Part shown: positions 43,448-52,321 of the stretch, piece after piece
How the letters are laid out: every line of letters starts with the position of its first letter
How positions within the stretch are numbered: position 1 is the stretch's first letter
Assembly: GCA_020638975.1 (NCBI GenBank)
Contig: JACKHN010000020.1
Coordinates: forward strand, 1-64,000
Direction: 5' to 3'
DNA from: Planctomycetaceae bacterium
GTDB lineage: Bacteria > Planctomycetota > Planctomycetia > Pirellulales > Pirellulaceae
Length of the DNA: 64,000 bases
Translations under genes and position numbers: made by a program
Notes under the pieces: model-generated
Databases searched by the model: none
What the model was told of the DNA's origin: nothing
What the model saw: the letters and a program-made list of their open reading frames with translations, nothing else

Positions 43448-44188
43448 ATGTCGCTGCGTCATTTCGTCGTTGCGTCCTGCTCACTGGGTTTGCTTTTGAT
43501 TTCCATACCAAACTCACGGATTGCTTATGCAGAAGATTCTTTCGAACTGGCGTTCACATCATTGGACACCAATGGTGACGGCTTCCTCTCAGGGACGGAA
43601 ACTGCGACCGTGCGCACTTACGACCAGGACGACGATGCAGAGATCTCGTTTGATGAGTATATCGCGGGACGCGAGTCGGACGCTCGCAAGGCACGCAGGC
43701 CTGTCGCTGCGCTCGATGCGGCTGCAGCAATTGAGAAGTTCCAGGCGTTGGATGGTAATCGAGATGATCGACTATCTGGCACGGAGATGCTCGGCATCGA
43801 GAGATACGATACGAACGGAGATCTGCGAATAACGAAAGAAGAGTATCTGGCAGGAGTGTCTTCGCCGAAGCGCGACTCAGACAACGATCGCGTGATGGTG
43901 GTTCCGGTCGGCGAGCAACCGTTCATGGTAACGATGGGAGAAACAGTTCGGATCACGGGAAATGGCACCGCCGGATCACGGATCTCAGCAGAAGTGAGTG
44001 GCCCAGCAAAAGCGACGCGTGCCAATTATGTACGTTTCGTGATTGAAGGCGAACCTGCAATCGGCGGCCTCGACCGCGACTTCGAGATCGAACCAACGGG
44101 AGTGGGGGAAGTCTCGGTGGTAGTCACGGTCGAGTACCCAACCGGGGATACACCAAGCAAATCGCGGTATCGCTTCAACGTTCGGTAA
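43448..44188 (+). CDS. Secreted EF-hand calcium-binding protein
   Basis: A 246-aa protein with a signal peptide and four EF-hand-type loops in residues about 35-140: DTNGDGFLSGTE, DQDDDAEISFDE, DGNRDDRLSGTE and DTNGDLRITKEE. These are calmodulin-like 12-residue loops with Asp at 1, 3 and 5 and Glu at 12. The C-terminal 100 residues look beta-rich (VRITGNGTAGSRISAEV, GEVSVVVTVEYPTGD), perhaps an Ig-like domain. AAGGGAAG precedes ATG 43448. It likely acts in calcium-dependent surface or matrix functions. Confidence 0.82.
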   Translation: MSLRHFVVASCSLGLLLISIPNSRIAYAEDSFELAFTSLDTNGDGFLSGTETATVRTYDQDDDAEISFDEYIAGRESDARKARRPVAALDAAAAIEKFQALDGNRDDRLSGTEMLGIERYDTNGDLRITKEEYLAGVSSPKRDSDNDRVMVVPVGEQPFMVTMGETVRITGNGTAGSRISAEVSGPAKATRANYVRFVIEGEPAIGGLDRDFEIEPTGVGEVSVVVTVEYPTGDTPSKSRYRFNVR

Positions 44189-44303
44189 GTCGCCCGCGAA
44201 ACGCGACATCGTCGACCGAAGGTGATGAGGCTTGTGCGATATCCGCAGCTAAGCGACGCTTTCTCGCTACAGATATCTCTTCGCAATCAGCGAGAATCCG
44301 GCT

Positions 44304-45254
44304 CTAACGCGATGTCGCTTTAGCCAACGCGATCGCGCCGTGCACCACGACGTCTTCGCCAAGTGCCGCCGGAAGAATTCTGTACGCCTTCGCAACTGGC
44401 GGGAATACATAGCGGGCGACCTCGCAGCGAAGAGGCTGAAAGAATCGCTCTTCGCCAATTAACGACACACCTCCACCAACGACGACCACGTCTGCCGCTG
44501 TGATTGTGATCACCTGTGCAATCGCCCAGCCAAGAACGCAAGTGGATTGAAAGAGCGCGGACTTGGCGATCGAGTTTCCGGTCGCTGCCAGATTAGCTAG
44601 TATCTTTGCAGTTAGCACCGACTCCATTTTGCAGTGCCTTAATTCGCTCTTTGCTGCTTCGTCGTCGGACGACTCAAGCAGTCGTTCGGCGGCATCAACG
44701 ATCGCGGGCCCTGCGGCATAGGATTCGACCGTAGCAACTGGCGTGTCTGCACTCAGCCCCGGACGGAGATGACCGATCTCGGCAACAGCCGGACGGCCTT
44801 TTCCATGTAGCCTACCGCCGATCACCAGCCCGCCTCCGATGCCAGTCCCGACCGTGACGTAGAAGACAGTCCGACTCCCCTGCCCTGCCCCGAACAAGGC
44901 TTCGGCCAATGCGGCACAATCGCAGTCGTTGCCCAAGACGGTCGGGACGCCAAATTTTTCTTCGCACCACGATCCCAGCGGCACGTCATCCCATCCAGCG
45001 ACTTGATGGCTCTTAATGACGCAACCGCGTTCACTATCCACGGGCCCGCCAAAGCCAACTCCGATGCGTTGCACTGGATACGCGGCAAGGAGCTTCTTGC
45101 CTGCCTCTTCGATTTGTGCCAGGATCCCCGTCGCTCCTTTGGAGATGTCAATGTCGCGACGTTCGAACGCCGTGAACTTGCTGCCATCTCCGGCACTAAT
45201 GCCGAGTTGCAACTTCGTCCCGCCGATCTCGATTCCGAGGAAATGCTTGGTCAT
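44304..45254 (-). CDS. ROK-family sugar kinase
   Basis: A 316-aa protein with ASKHA-kinase motifs: phosphate-1 LGIEIGGTKLQLGIS, GVGFGGPVD, VLGNDCDCAALAEALFGAG, and phosphate-2/glycine-rich YVTVGTGIGGGLVIGG, with EIGHLRPG in the ROK zinc/substrate region. The canonical CxCGxxGC zinc cluster is not evident. It probably phosphorylates a hexose. ATG 45254 overlaps the SIS gene stop by 4 nt (ATGA), making them one translational unit, so it likely acts on the same sugar. Confidence 0.85.
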   Translation of the reverse strand: MTKHFLGIEIGGTKLQLGISAGDGSKFTAFERRDIDISKGATGILAQIEEAGKKLLAAYPVQRIGVGFGGPVDSERGCVIKSHQVAGWDDVPLGSWCEEKFGVPTVLGNDCDCAALAEALFGAGQGSRTVFYVTVGTGIGGGLVIGGRLHGKGRPAVAEIGHLRPGLSADTPVATVESYAAGPAIVDAAERLLESSDDEAAKSELRHCKMESVLTAKILANLAATGNSIAKSALFQSTCVLGWAIAQVITITAADVVVVGGGVSLIGEERFFQPLRCEVARYVFPPVAKAYRILPAALGEDVVVHGAIALAKATSR

Positions 45255-45865
45255 TGGTCCGTTGCGTACCTGCCTTCGTGATTGATGCGCGCGAAGACGT
45301 CGTTCAGCACCCAGTGGAACAGGCACAAGTGAATACTCTCGACCATGCCCATATCGTTCAGTTCGACGTGCAACCCGTCCGTCTGCATCTGCTTTAGCTT
45401 GCCGCCGGAGTAGCCGGTCAAACCAAATGTCGTCAGGCCGTGGCGATTTGCCCAGTCAACGGCGTTCAGCACGTTGGGACTATTGCCCGAACCACTGATC
45501 GCGATGACCAGATCGCCCTTGCTGCCGTAGTTCATCAGTTGCTGAACAAAGATCTGGTCGTAAGCCAAGTCGTTGCCAACCGCCATCAGCCAGCCCGCAT
45601 TATCCGTCAGACTGAGCACCTTCAATCGCTTCTTCGATTCGTCGTTCAGGTCACGCTCATGCAGCGTGCTCTTGCCGAGATCTTCCGCCATGTGGCTGGC
45701 GGTTGTACCAGAACCGCCATTTCCAAAGATGAATACGAAGCGTTCGTCTTGCCATGCTTTGTAGATCAAATCCGCCCAGCGTTGCATCGCCGCTTGATCG
45801 ATACGACTGACTTCTTCGTTCAAGCGTCCAAGATAGGCGTCACTCGCCAATGTTGCGCCCAGCAT
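45251..45865 (-). CDS. SIS-domain sugar isomerase (GmhA-like)
   Basis: A 204-aa protein with the single SIS fold of phosphoheptose isomerases: FVFIFGNGGSGTTASHMAEDL, then DLVIAISGSGNSPNVLNAV and LTTFGLTGYSGG. GmhA converts sedoheptulose 7-phosphate to D-glycero-heptose 7-phosphate, and this assignment is by similarity only. The start at 45865 is fixed by the TGATG overlap with the MFS stop. It is located between the LplT-like transporter and the ROK kinase. Confidence 0.8.
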   Translation of the reverse strand: MLGATLASDAYLGRLNEEVSRIDQAAMQRWADLIYKAWQDERFVFIFGNGGSGTTASHMAEDLGKSTLHERDLNDESKKRLKVLSLTDNAGWLMAVGNDLAYDQIFVQQLMNYGSKGDLVIAISGSGNSPNVLNAVDWANRHGLTTFGLTGYSGGKLKQMQTDGLHVELNDMGMVESIHLCLFHWVLNDVFARINHEGRYATDQ

Positions 45866-47181
45866 CACGCCGCTCCATCCATTAAAGGTGTGTCTTTCGG
45901 TCGGTACAAAACTGCCACGACCAGCAGTAACGAGGCCGTGAACGCAAATGTATAACTGCTTGGCCACGCGAAGAGAACCAGGATGCGACCCGACGCCCAA
46001 TACAGGCCGGCCGACATGGTAATGCCGATCCAGTTACAAAGATTCATGGTGGCAATCATTCGACCCTTCTCACCCGCAGGTGGCCGCGACTGGAGAAACA
46101 CTTGCAATGGCACCGCAAACATGCCTGTAAACATGCCCAAAAGAATGAGGGCCACCAAGCTTCCCCAGTAACCCAGCAGATGCGGTCGGCCATCCCAACC
46201 TTGCGGAGCCATTAGCAACAAGAAGACGACAAGTCCCCACAATCCCGTCTTCAAGACGCGCGTATTGAATCGATTCTTAGAAGCAGCCCCCGCGATGACA
46301 CTGCCGATAGCAATTCCAATGCTGACCGCCGCCGTCAGCAGGCTGGTCCAGAATTCGTTCTCCTGCAGTTGCAACTTGCCTAAAGCGATCACCGCCATTT
46401 GAACCATCGCTGCGGCGAGCCAGAAGACGCTGGATGCCAACAAGGCGTTGAGGAGTGGACGATCTTCGCGAAGCATTTTTCGTGTTTCACGAGAGATCCA
46501 CAACGTCGTTGCTTCGAATTTTAATCCTGGAGCGCTGGGCGGAACGGGGCGCACAAGCAGGGACGTTCCCGTACCGGCGATTGCCACGAGAATGCAGAAC
46601 ACTCCCAACGCCCAAAGCAAGTTCGGGAAGAACAGTCCGGCTAAGGCGCTGCCAAAGATGATCGCCAGGAACGTCGTCATCAGAATAATGCCGTTGGCTT
46701 GCGGCAAGTCGCGTTCGCGAAACAGTTCGGGAAGGATTCCGTACTTGCCTGGCCCGAAGAACGCACTTTGCGATCCCATGCAGAACAGCACAATCGACAG
46801 CAACGCAACTAACAACGGAGTAATCCCTTGCCGGGCACAGAGCACGAACAGCAAAGCCCCCATCGCCATAATCACGATCTCGGCCACTTTGCTCAGATAG
46901 ATCACGGTCCGCTTGCCGCTCCGATCCGATAGGAATCCGGCGTAGCCTGAGAACAGAATGAACGGCACGGAGAAGACTAACGTCCCGAGCCATTGCAAAT
47001 CGCGCGTACCGCCAGCAACCGGAACAGCAACGAACAACAACAGCAATGCCTGCTTGAACAGGTTATCGTTGAATGCGCCCAGAAATTGCGTCGCGGTCAT
47101 TCCGATAAACGAGCGGTCGCGCCACAGCGGCGGCGAGACGGCATCGGAGCCTTCGTTCAGCGCGCCGGAGTTGTCAGACAT
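45865..47181 (-). CDS. MFS transporter, LplT-like
   Basis: A 438-aa, 12-helix major facilitator. The opening FIGMTATQFLGAFNDNLFKQALLLLFV and the loop SGYAGFLSDRSGKRTVIYLSK are typical of lysophospholipid transporter LplT and of the MFS part of Aas-like acyltransferase fusions. It may flip lysophospholipid across the inner membrane, but no acyltransferase is adjacent. Its stop shares one base with the SIS start (TGATG), so the downstream sugar genes are co-translated. Confidence 0.82.
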   Translation of the reverse strand: MSDNSGALNEGSDAVSPPLWRDRSFIGMTATQFLGAFNDNLFKQALLLLFVAVPVAGGTRDLQWLGTLVFSVPFILFSGYAGFLSDRSGKRTVIYLSKVAEIVIMAMGALLFVLCARQGITPLLVALLSIVLFCMGSQSAFFGPGKYGILPELFRERDLPQANGIILMTTFLAIIFGSALAGLFFPNLLWALGVFCILVAIAGTGTSLLVRPVPPSAPGLKFEATTLWISRETRKMLREDRPLLNALLASSVFWLAAAMVQMAVIALGKLQLQENEFWTSLLTAAVSIGIAIGSVIAGAASKNRFNTRVLKTGLWGLVVFLLLMAPQGWDGRPHLLGYWGSLVALILLGMFTGMFAVPLQVFLQSRPPAGEKGRMIATMNLCNWIGITMSAGLYWASGRILVLFAWPSSYTFAFTASLLLVVAVLYRPKDTPLMDGAA

Positions 47182-47242
47182 TTGGCTTCGCTTCGCTCAC
47201 TGACGAATTGAAATACGAGCGAGGGGCCCGATCTCTACGGAA

Positions 47243-48577
47243 CTAGCTCTGCGACAAGCCAATCTCAACGAGATCGCCTTCCGAAGCCATCTTGCGAATG
47301 TCTTCGGTAATCTTCATCGAGCAGTACTTCGGTCCGCACATGCTACAAAAGTGAGCGCTCTTGAAGGTGTCTTGTGGCAGGGTTTCGTCGTGATACGCCT
47401 TGGCAGTCTCGGGATCGAGCGACAAGCGGAATTGCTCATTCCAGTCGAACGCAAAACGTGCTCGCGACAACGCATCGTCACGATCCTGGGCACCCTTGCG
47501 ATGACGTGCCACGTCGGCCGCGTGGGCTGCGATCTTGTAAGCAATCACGCCTTGCTTAACGTCTTCGTTGTTCGGTAGGCCGAGATGCTCTTTCGGCGTG
47601 ACGTAGCACAACATAGCGGCTCCGTGCCAACCAGCTAGTGCCGCACCAATGCCGCTGGTGATGTGGTCGTAACCGGGAGCGATGTCGGTGACCAACGGGC
47701 CCAGAACATAGAAGGGGGCGCCGTTGCAAACCTGAGCCTGGCGTTCCATATTCATTTGGATCTGATCCATGGGAATGTGTCCCGGACCTTCGACCATGAC
47801 TTGCGTGCCATTCTCTTGACCACGGCGAGTCAACTCACCCAACACGTCAAGTTCGGCAAATTGTGCTTCGTCGCTGGCATCCGCGATCGAACCAGGACGC
47901 AGGCCGTCGCCTAGACTCCAGGTGACGTCGTACTCGCGCATGATATCGCACAAGTCGTCGAAGTGCGTGTACAGCGGATTCTGTTTGCGATGAACCATCA
48001 TCCACTTAGCAATCAACGATCCGCCGCGACTAACGATTCCCGTAACGCGGTTCGTACTGAGATGCAAATGCTCAAGCAACACACCGCAGTGGACAGTCAT
48101 GTAATCGACACCCTGCTTCGCTTGATGCTCGACCATGTCCAGGAAGTGCTGGGCATTCATATCCTCGATATTGCCGCCAAGTTCCTCCAGCATTTGATAG
48201 ATCGGCACCGTGCCGATTGGTACGGGCGATGCGTCGATGATCGCGCGACGAATGCTGTCAATGTCTTTGCCCGTCGACAGATCCATTACAGTATCGGCAC
48301 CAAAATGGACGGATGTATGTAGCTTTTGCAGCTCTTCGTTGGCGTCGCTAGTGACGGCTGAATTACCGATGTTGGCGTTGATCTTGCAGGTCGCGGCTAC
48401 GCCAATACACATTGGCTCCAAGCGACCCGCCAAATGGACTTTGTTCGCCGGGATGACCATTCGACCAGCAGCGACTTCGTCGCGGATCAACTCGGGCGTT
48501 AGATTCTCGCGTTTCGCGACAAACTCCATTTCGGGAGTGATTTCACCAGATCGAGCGGCCAAGAGCTGAGTCGTCAT
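47243..48577 (-). CDS. thiC: Phosphomethylpyrimidine synthase ThiC
   Basis: A 444-aa radical-SAM enzyme that turns aminoimidazole ribotide into HMP phosphate for thiamine. The family core is plain (GVAATCKINANIGNSA, FGADTVMDLSTGKDID, VEGPGHIPMDQI, APFYVLGPLVTDIAPGYDHI). The C-terminal 4Fe-4S motif reads CSMCGPKYC, of the CX2CX4C type. ATG 48577 is preferred, with AAAGGA 8 nt upstream; GTG/ATG starts farther up add unrelated residues. Length fits the short form lacking the N-terminal domain. No THI-box is evident upstream. Confidence 0.95.
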   Translation of the reverse strand: MTTQLLAARSGEITPEMEFVAKRENLTPELIRDEVAAGRMVIPANKVHLAGRLEPMCIGVAATCKINANIGNSAVTSDANEELQKLHTSVHFGADTVMDLSTGKDIDSIRRAIIDASPVPIGTVPIYQMLEELGGNIEDMNAQHFLDMVEHQAKQGVDYMTVHCGVLLEHLHLSTNRVTGIVSRGGSLIAKWMMVHRKQNPLYTHFDDLCDIMREYDVTWSLGDGLRPGSIADASDEAQFAELDVLGELTRRGQENGTQVMVEGPGHIPMDQIQMNMERQAQVCNGAPFYVLGPLVTDIAPGYDHITSGIGAALAGWHGAAMLCYVTPKEHLGLPNNEDVKQGVIAYKIAAHAADVARHRKGAQDRDDALSRARFAFDWNEQFRLSLDPETAKAYHDETLPQDTFKSAHFCSMCGPKYCSMKITEDIRKMASEGDLVEIGLSQS

Positions 48578-48934
48578 CGGAAGCATCCTTTCTATCACAC
48601 CACTAAACCGTTGCGGGTGCACCATCACGGGCAAAGAAAGCCAAGAGCCATAAAGAGTTACATTGCACATCGTACCGTTCGTCGATGGCTTGTCAATTCG
48701 CCGAAGGCTCGAATGGCGAGTCAGTCCGCAGAGCAGCGAGAGTACGCTAAACTTCCGAAGCTACGGAGACTTCGGAAGTTTTATCTCGCTAAGGCCCCGA
48801 TTATAAATCGCGACTCTTAGCCTCTTTGCAATCGAGAAGAAAAGCGGTCACAATACCGCGTCACTTCAACACCCCATCGCATCGCTGTACCACACTTTGG
48901 TCGGGGCCAGCTGTGCATCGCGAAAGGAAACACA
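48578..48934. other. Divergent intergenic region between thiC and a small membrane protein gene
   Basis: I see no gene here. The only strong structure is a perfect 12-bp stem AAACTTCCGAAG / CTTCGGAAGTTT (48749-48781) with a 9-nt loop, flanked by A and T runs, so it could terminate transcripts in either direction. I could not find the conserved pieces of a TPP riboswitch (CTGAGA and the pyrophosphate-sensor helix) on the thiC strand. Confidence 0.5.
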
Positions 48935-49405
48935 ATGAGCAGCAATCCGTACGAGAATCCTTACCAACCGGCTCCAGGTGGAAACTTCGCAGGAGGTGGA
49001 GGACCACCGTCAGGGAATGCCAGTGAGTTGGTGAATATGCCGGCGACGCTACTGCTGGTCGCTGGCGGACTTGGCGTCGCGGCACACATTCTCGGCATTC
49101 TGCTCAACATTCTCGGTGTCAGCATGATGGGCGCAGCGCCTGCTGAGGGTGGTCCTGACCAGACGGCCATGGTCGCTCAGGGCATCGGAGCGATCGTCGG
49201 AGCCGCGATCGGCCTTGGATTTGATGCCTTGGTGATCGTGGGTGCCTTGAAGATGAAGAAACTTGAGTCCTATGGCTTGGCAATGGCGGCGTCGATCATT
49301 GCCATGCTGCCTTGCATTTCATGCGGTTGCTTGTTGGGCTTACCCATTGGCATTTGGTCGCTTGTCGTCCTGAACAAGCCCGAAGTTAAATCCGCATTTC
49401 GTTAA
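48935..49405 (+). CDS. Small membrane protein with Gly/Pro N-terminus, unknown
   Basis: A 156-aa protein. A proline/glycine-rich cytosolic start (SSNPYENPYQPAPGGNFAGGGG) is followed by about four membrane helices (TLLLVAGGLGVAAHILGILL, VGAAIGLGFDALVIVGAL, LAMAASIIAMLPCISCGCLLGL, IGIWSLVVL). AAAGGAAA stands 7 nt before ATG 48935. The NPYxxP start recurs in planctomycete membrane proteins. It ends 18 bp from the convergent kinase-Hsp70 gene. No function can be assigned. Confidence 0.65.
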   Translation: MSSNPYENPYQPAPGGNFAGGGGPPSGNASELVNMPATLLLVAGGLGVAAHILGILLNILGVSMMGAAPAEGGPDQTAMVAQGIGAIVGAAIGLGFDALVIVGALKMKKLESYGLAMAASIIAMLPCISCGCLLGLPIGIWSLVVLNKPEVKSAFR

Positions 49406-49423
49406 ATAGAACTCGGATCGGTT

Positions 49424-52138
49424 TCAATTCCCGGTCACTTTTGCTCGCCACGCACCGAGATCTTTCGCCGACAGATTATGCTCGCGAGTGATCTCGTGTG
49501 TGGCTTCGTCGTCGACACCGGCAACGTTGACGGCAATTCGAAGCAGGCCGTTCTCTTGGTACTGGAAACGGACCTCGATCGGCGTGCCAGCCGGCAAGTC
49601 TTTTGGCAAGTTCCGCACGGTACAGCGACCGATCGCCATGCAGGCGGTCGGATCGCGGCTTTCCCCTTCCACGATATTTGCCACCACTGATCGCTGGCCG
49701 GACTTCATGGTTGTGAAGACTCGCTTTGCCTTGGCGGGCAGTGGTGTGTTGCGAGGGATCAGCACGGCCGTCTGCCTTCGCTTCGTCTTGGGGTCGGTGC
49801 CGACAATACCGAGACTGTGCGAGTTAACATTTCGTACGCGAACTTGCGGGCGGCGACCTTCCAGTCGGTCCAAGACGAAGCCCGCATGGATCGCGGCACC
49901 TTGAGCAACCGCTTCGTCGGGCGAGAGCGTGTCGTCGGGAACTTGGCCCGCGAGCATGGTCAGCATGCCAATGACCGCCGGCATCCGAGTCGAACCGCCC
50001 ACCGTCAGCACATGATCGATGTCGTCCCACGTCAGTCCGGTGGATTGCAGGGTATGGCGCGTCGTGAACGTCGTGCGTTCCAGCAAGTCCTGTGTGATCT
50101 CTTCAAACAGCTTCCGCGTCACCTCAAACCGTTCTGCTCGACCGTGAAAATCGCACGCCACGGAAGCTTTCTGACGCGTCGAGAGCGTTCGTTTCGCGTC
50201 TTCGCACTCACGCAGCAGACGACCGTACGTGTTTGGATCTTCGCGGGGATCGAGCCCGTGCTTACGGATAAATTGCTCGGCGATGTAGTCCACCAACCGC
50301 TGATCCCAGTCGCGTCCGCCAAGTTGCACGTCGCCATCGGTCGCCAACGTCACAAACTCGCCGGCGGCAATCTCCATGATCGTCACATCAAACGTCCCGC
50401 CCCCCAGATCGTAAACCAACACTCGCTTCGGCTTATCATTAGTCGCTCCGAGATGAAGGCGGCCCTGTTGAAATCCAAACGCCAACGCAGCCGCCGTCGG
50501 TTCGTTAATGATGTCGATGACTTCGATCCCTGCGATATACCCGGCGTGTTGCGTTGCCTTTCGCCTTACCTCATCGAAGTAAGCAGGAACCGTAACCACG
50601 GCTTTCGTAAAAGCGCCGATTTGTCGCTGGGCGTCGGATCGTACCTTTTTCAGAATCCAAGCCTGAATGACCTCGGGAGGATAGTCGATACCGCCGATGG
50701 TTTGATGGAAGGACTTCATTCCCAAGTCGCGTTTTGCACACTCGGCGATATTTTCCATATCCGTCGCCATTGCCTTCGCGGCCTCTCTGCCGACGACGAC
50801 CGAACCATCTTCGATCAACACGACACTGGGCGTCATCTTGTCGCCCTCTTGGTTGGACAGCACTTGGGGTCGGCCCGCGCCGTCCATGTAGGCTATCGCG
50901 GAAAACGTCGTACCAAGATCAATGCCCACCGCCGGAATTGATCGCTCGGGCGGCGTCGCTAGAGCATCGGAAGCTTCTTTCGCTACTGTCGCCACGTCGG
51001 AAGGCTTTTCGACGCGCAGTGTTGAGGGGGCATTGATCGCCTTCGTGTCGAGCTCCTTTGAAGCTTTCGGTGTTTGCATACTCTGAGATCTCGGAATGAT
51101 GACACCCAACGATTCAAGATGTGTTTCTAAGTCGCGAATCAGCTCCGTCATCGATTGGTAGCGATCCTCTGGTCGCTTCGCGAGCATGCGTTTAAAGACG
51201 CCGTCCAACCATTCCGGTGCATCCGCTCGCGACTCTCGGATCGTTGGGATGGGTTCCGTGCGATGAGCAAGCAGCGTCCTCACTAGCGTCTCGCCCTGGA
51301 AAGGCGGTTTCCCCGTCAGCAGCCGGAACATTGTGCATCCCAGACTGTAAATGTCCGAACGTCGATCGACGTTCCCCGAGTCGTCGACTTGTTCCGGCGA
51401 CATGTACTCGACCGTACCGATGATCTGATTCTGCTTCGTCAATCCTTCCCCGGCTATTGGGATCGTGCCGCGTTCATCTTCGAAGCGAGCCAAACCCATG
51501 TCGAGGATCTTGACGGCACCGGTCTTGTCAATCAGCAAATTGTTCGGCTTGATATCGCGATGAATAATCCCGGTCGCATGGGCATACTCCAATCCGATGG
51601 CAGCTTGCAAAGTACACGACAGCACCAAATCCATGGCGAGCGGCCCTTGTCGCGTCGCGAGATCACCCAGCGGTTCACCGTCGACATGCTCCATCACGAG
51701 AAAGTGAACGCCATCCTCTTCGTCAGCATCGAACGCCGTCACAATGTTCGGATGCGATAGTTGAGCGGCAGCTTCGACCTCGCGTTGAAAACGCTCGATC
51801 GAGGACGCAGAGGACATGGCCGCTGCAGGCAAGATCTTGACAACAACGGGTCGTTTCATCCGCCGGTGTTCGGCGACAAACACTTCTCCCATGCCGCCCT
51901 CGCCGATCTTGTCCTGGATAACGTACTTCCCCAGCACGAGTCCCGACGATCGACCGGTTGCGATGCGACCTGCTTGGTATTTGGTTAGTCGACCGCGACG
52001 GACCAATTCGGTGGCCAGGACTTTCACCGACATTGGTTCCTCGGACGGGGGCAGGCTGACTCGAAAGGCATGCACTTCCTCAGCGGTCATCAGACCGCTA
52101 CCCGTCAAACCTGCGAGAAATTCATCGATAGAAACCAC
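49424..52138 (-). CDS. Ser/Thr protein kinase - Hsp70 (DnaK-like) fusion
   Basis: A 904-aa protein. Residues 1-70 form a small helical domain. Residues 72-340 are a complete Hanks-type kinase: GEGGMGEV loop (79-86), Lys101, HRD 193-195 with IHRDIKPNNLL, DMG at 213-215 in place of DFG, EYMSPEQ and DIYSLGC. After a linker (350-400), an Hsp70 begins: GIDLGTTFSAIAY (405-417), INEPTAAALAFG, VYDLGGGTFDVTI, VLTVGGSTRMP, and a beta-type substrate-binding domain (LIPRNTPLPAKAKRVFTT) up to the C-terminus. The helical lid of DnaK is missing. GTG start behind AGGA. No transmembrane helix, so cytoplasmic. Confidence 0.93.
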   Translation of the reverse strand: MVSIDEFLAGLTGSGLMTAEEVHAFRVSLPPSEEPMSVKVLATELVRRGRLTKYQAGRIATGRSSGLVLGKYVIQDKIGEGGMGEVFVAEHRRMKRPVVVKILPAAAMSSASSIERFQREVEAAAQLSHPNIVTAFDADEEDGVHFLVMEHVDGEPLGDLATRQGPLAMDLVLSCTLQAAIGLEYAHATGIIHRDIKPNNLLIDKTGAVKILDMGLARFEDERGTIPIAGEGLTKQNQIIGTVEYMSPEQVDDSGNVDRRSDIYSLGCTMFRLLTGKPPFQGETLVRTLLAHRTEPIPTIRESRADAPEWLDGVFKRMLAKRPEDRYQSMTELIRDLETHLESLGVIIPRSQSMQTPKASKELDTKAINAPSTLRVEKPSDVATVAKEASDALATPPERSIPAVGIDLGTTFSAIAYMDGAGRPQVLSNQEGDKMTPSVVLIEDGSVVVGREAAKAMATDMENIAECAKRDLGMKSFHQTIGGIDYPPEVIQAWILKKVRSDAQRQIGAFTKAVVTVPAYFDEVRRKATQHAGYIAGIEVIDIINEPTAAALAFGFQQGRLHLGATNDKPKRVLVYDLGGGTFDVTIMEIAAGEFVTLATDGDVQLGGRDWDQRLVDYIAEQFIRKHGLDPREDPNTYGRLLRECEDAKRTLSTRQKASVACDFHGRAERFEVTRKLFEEITQDLLERTTFTTRHTLQSTGLTWDDIDHVLTVGGSTRMPAVIGMLTMLAGQVPDDTLSPDEAVAQGAAIHAGFVLDRLEGRRPQVRVRNVNSHSLGIVGTDPKTKRRQTAVLIPRNTPLPAKAKRVFTTMKSGQRSVVANIVEGESRDPTACMAIGRCTVRNLPKDLPAGTPIEVRFQYQENGLLRIAVNVAGVDDEATHEITREHNLSAKDLGAWRAKVTGN

Positions 52139-52321
52139 AATTTATCCTGGACGCCCACACCCTCACGCGGTACCACTTCGCTCGTGCCTGAAAGTATAGC
52201 GTCCAGTTGGCTGGAAATCTAAAGGGTTGCGAACCTCCCCAGAAAGGCAGCTGTCGGCTAGAATGCCTGATTCGGAACTGATGATTGCCCGCATTCCATG
52301 CAAAAGTAGTGAGAAAGACGA

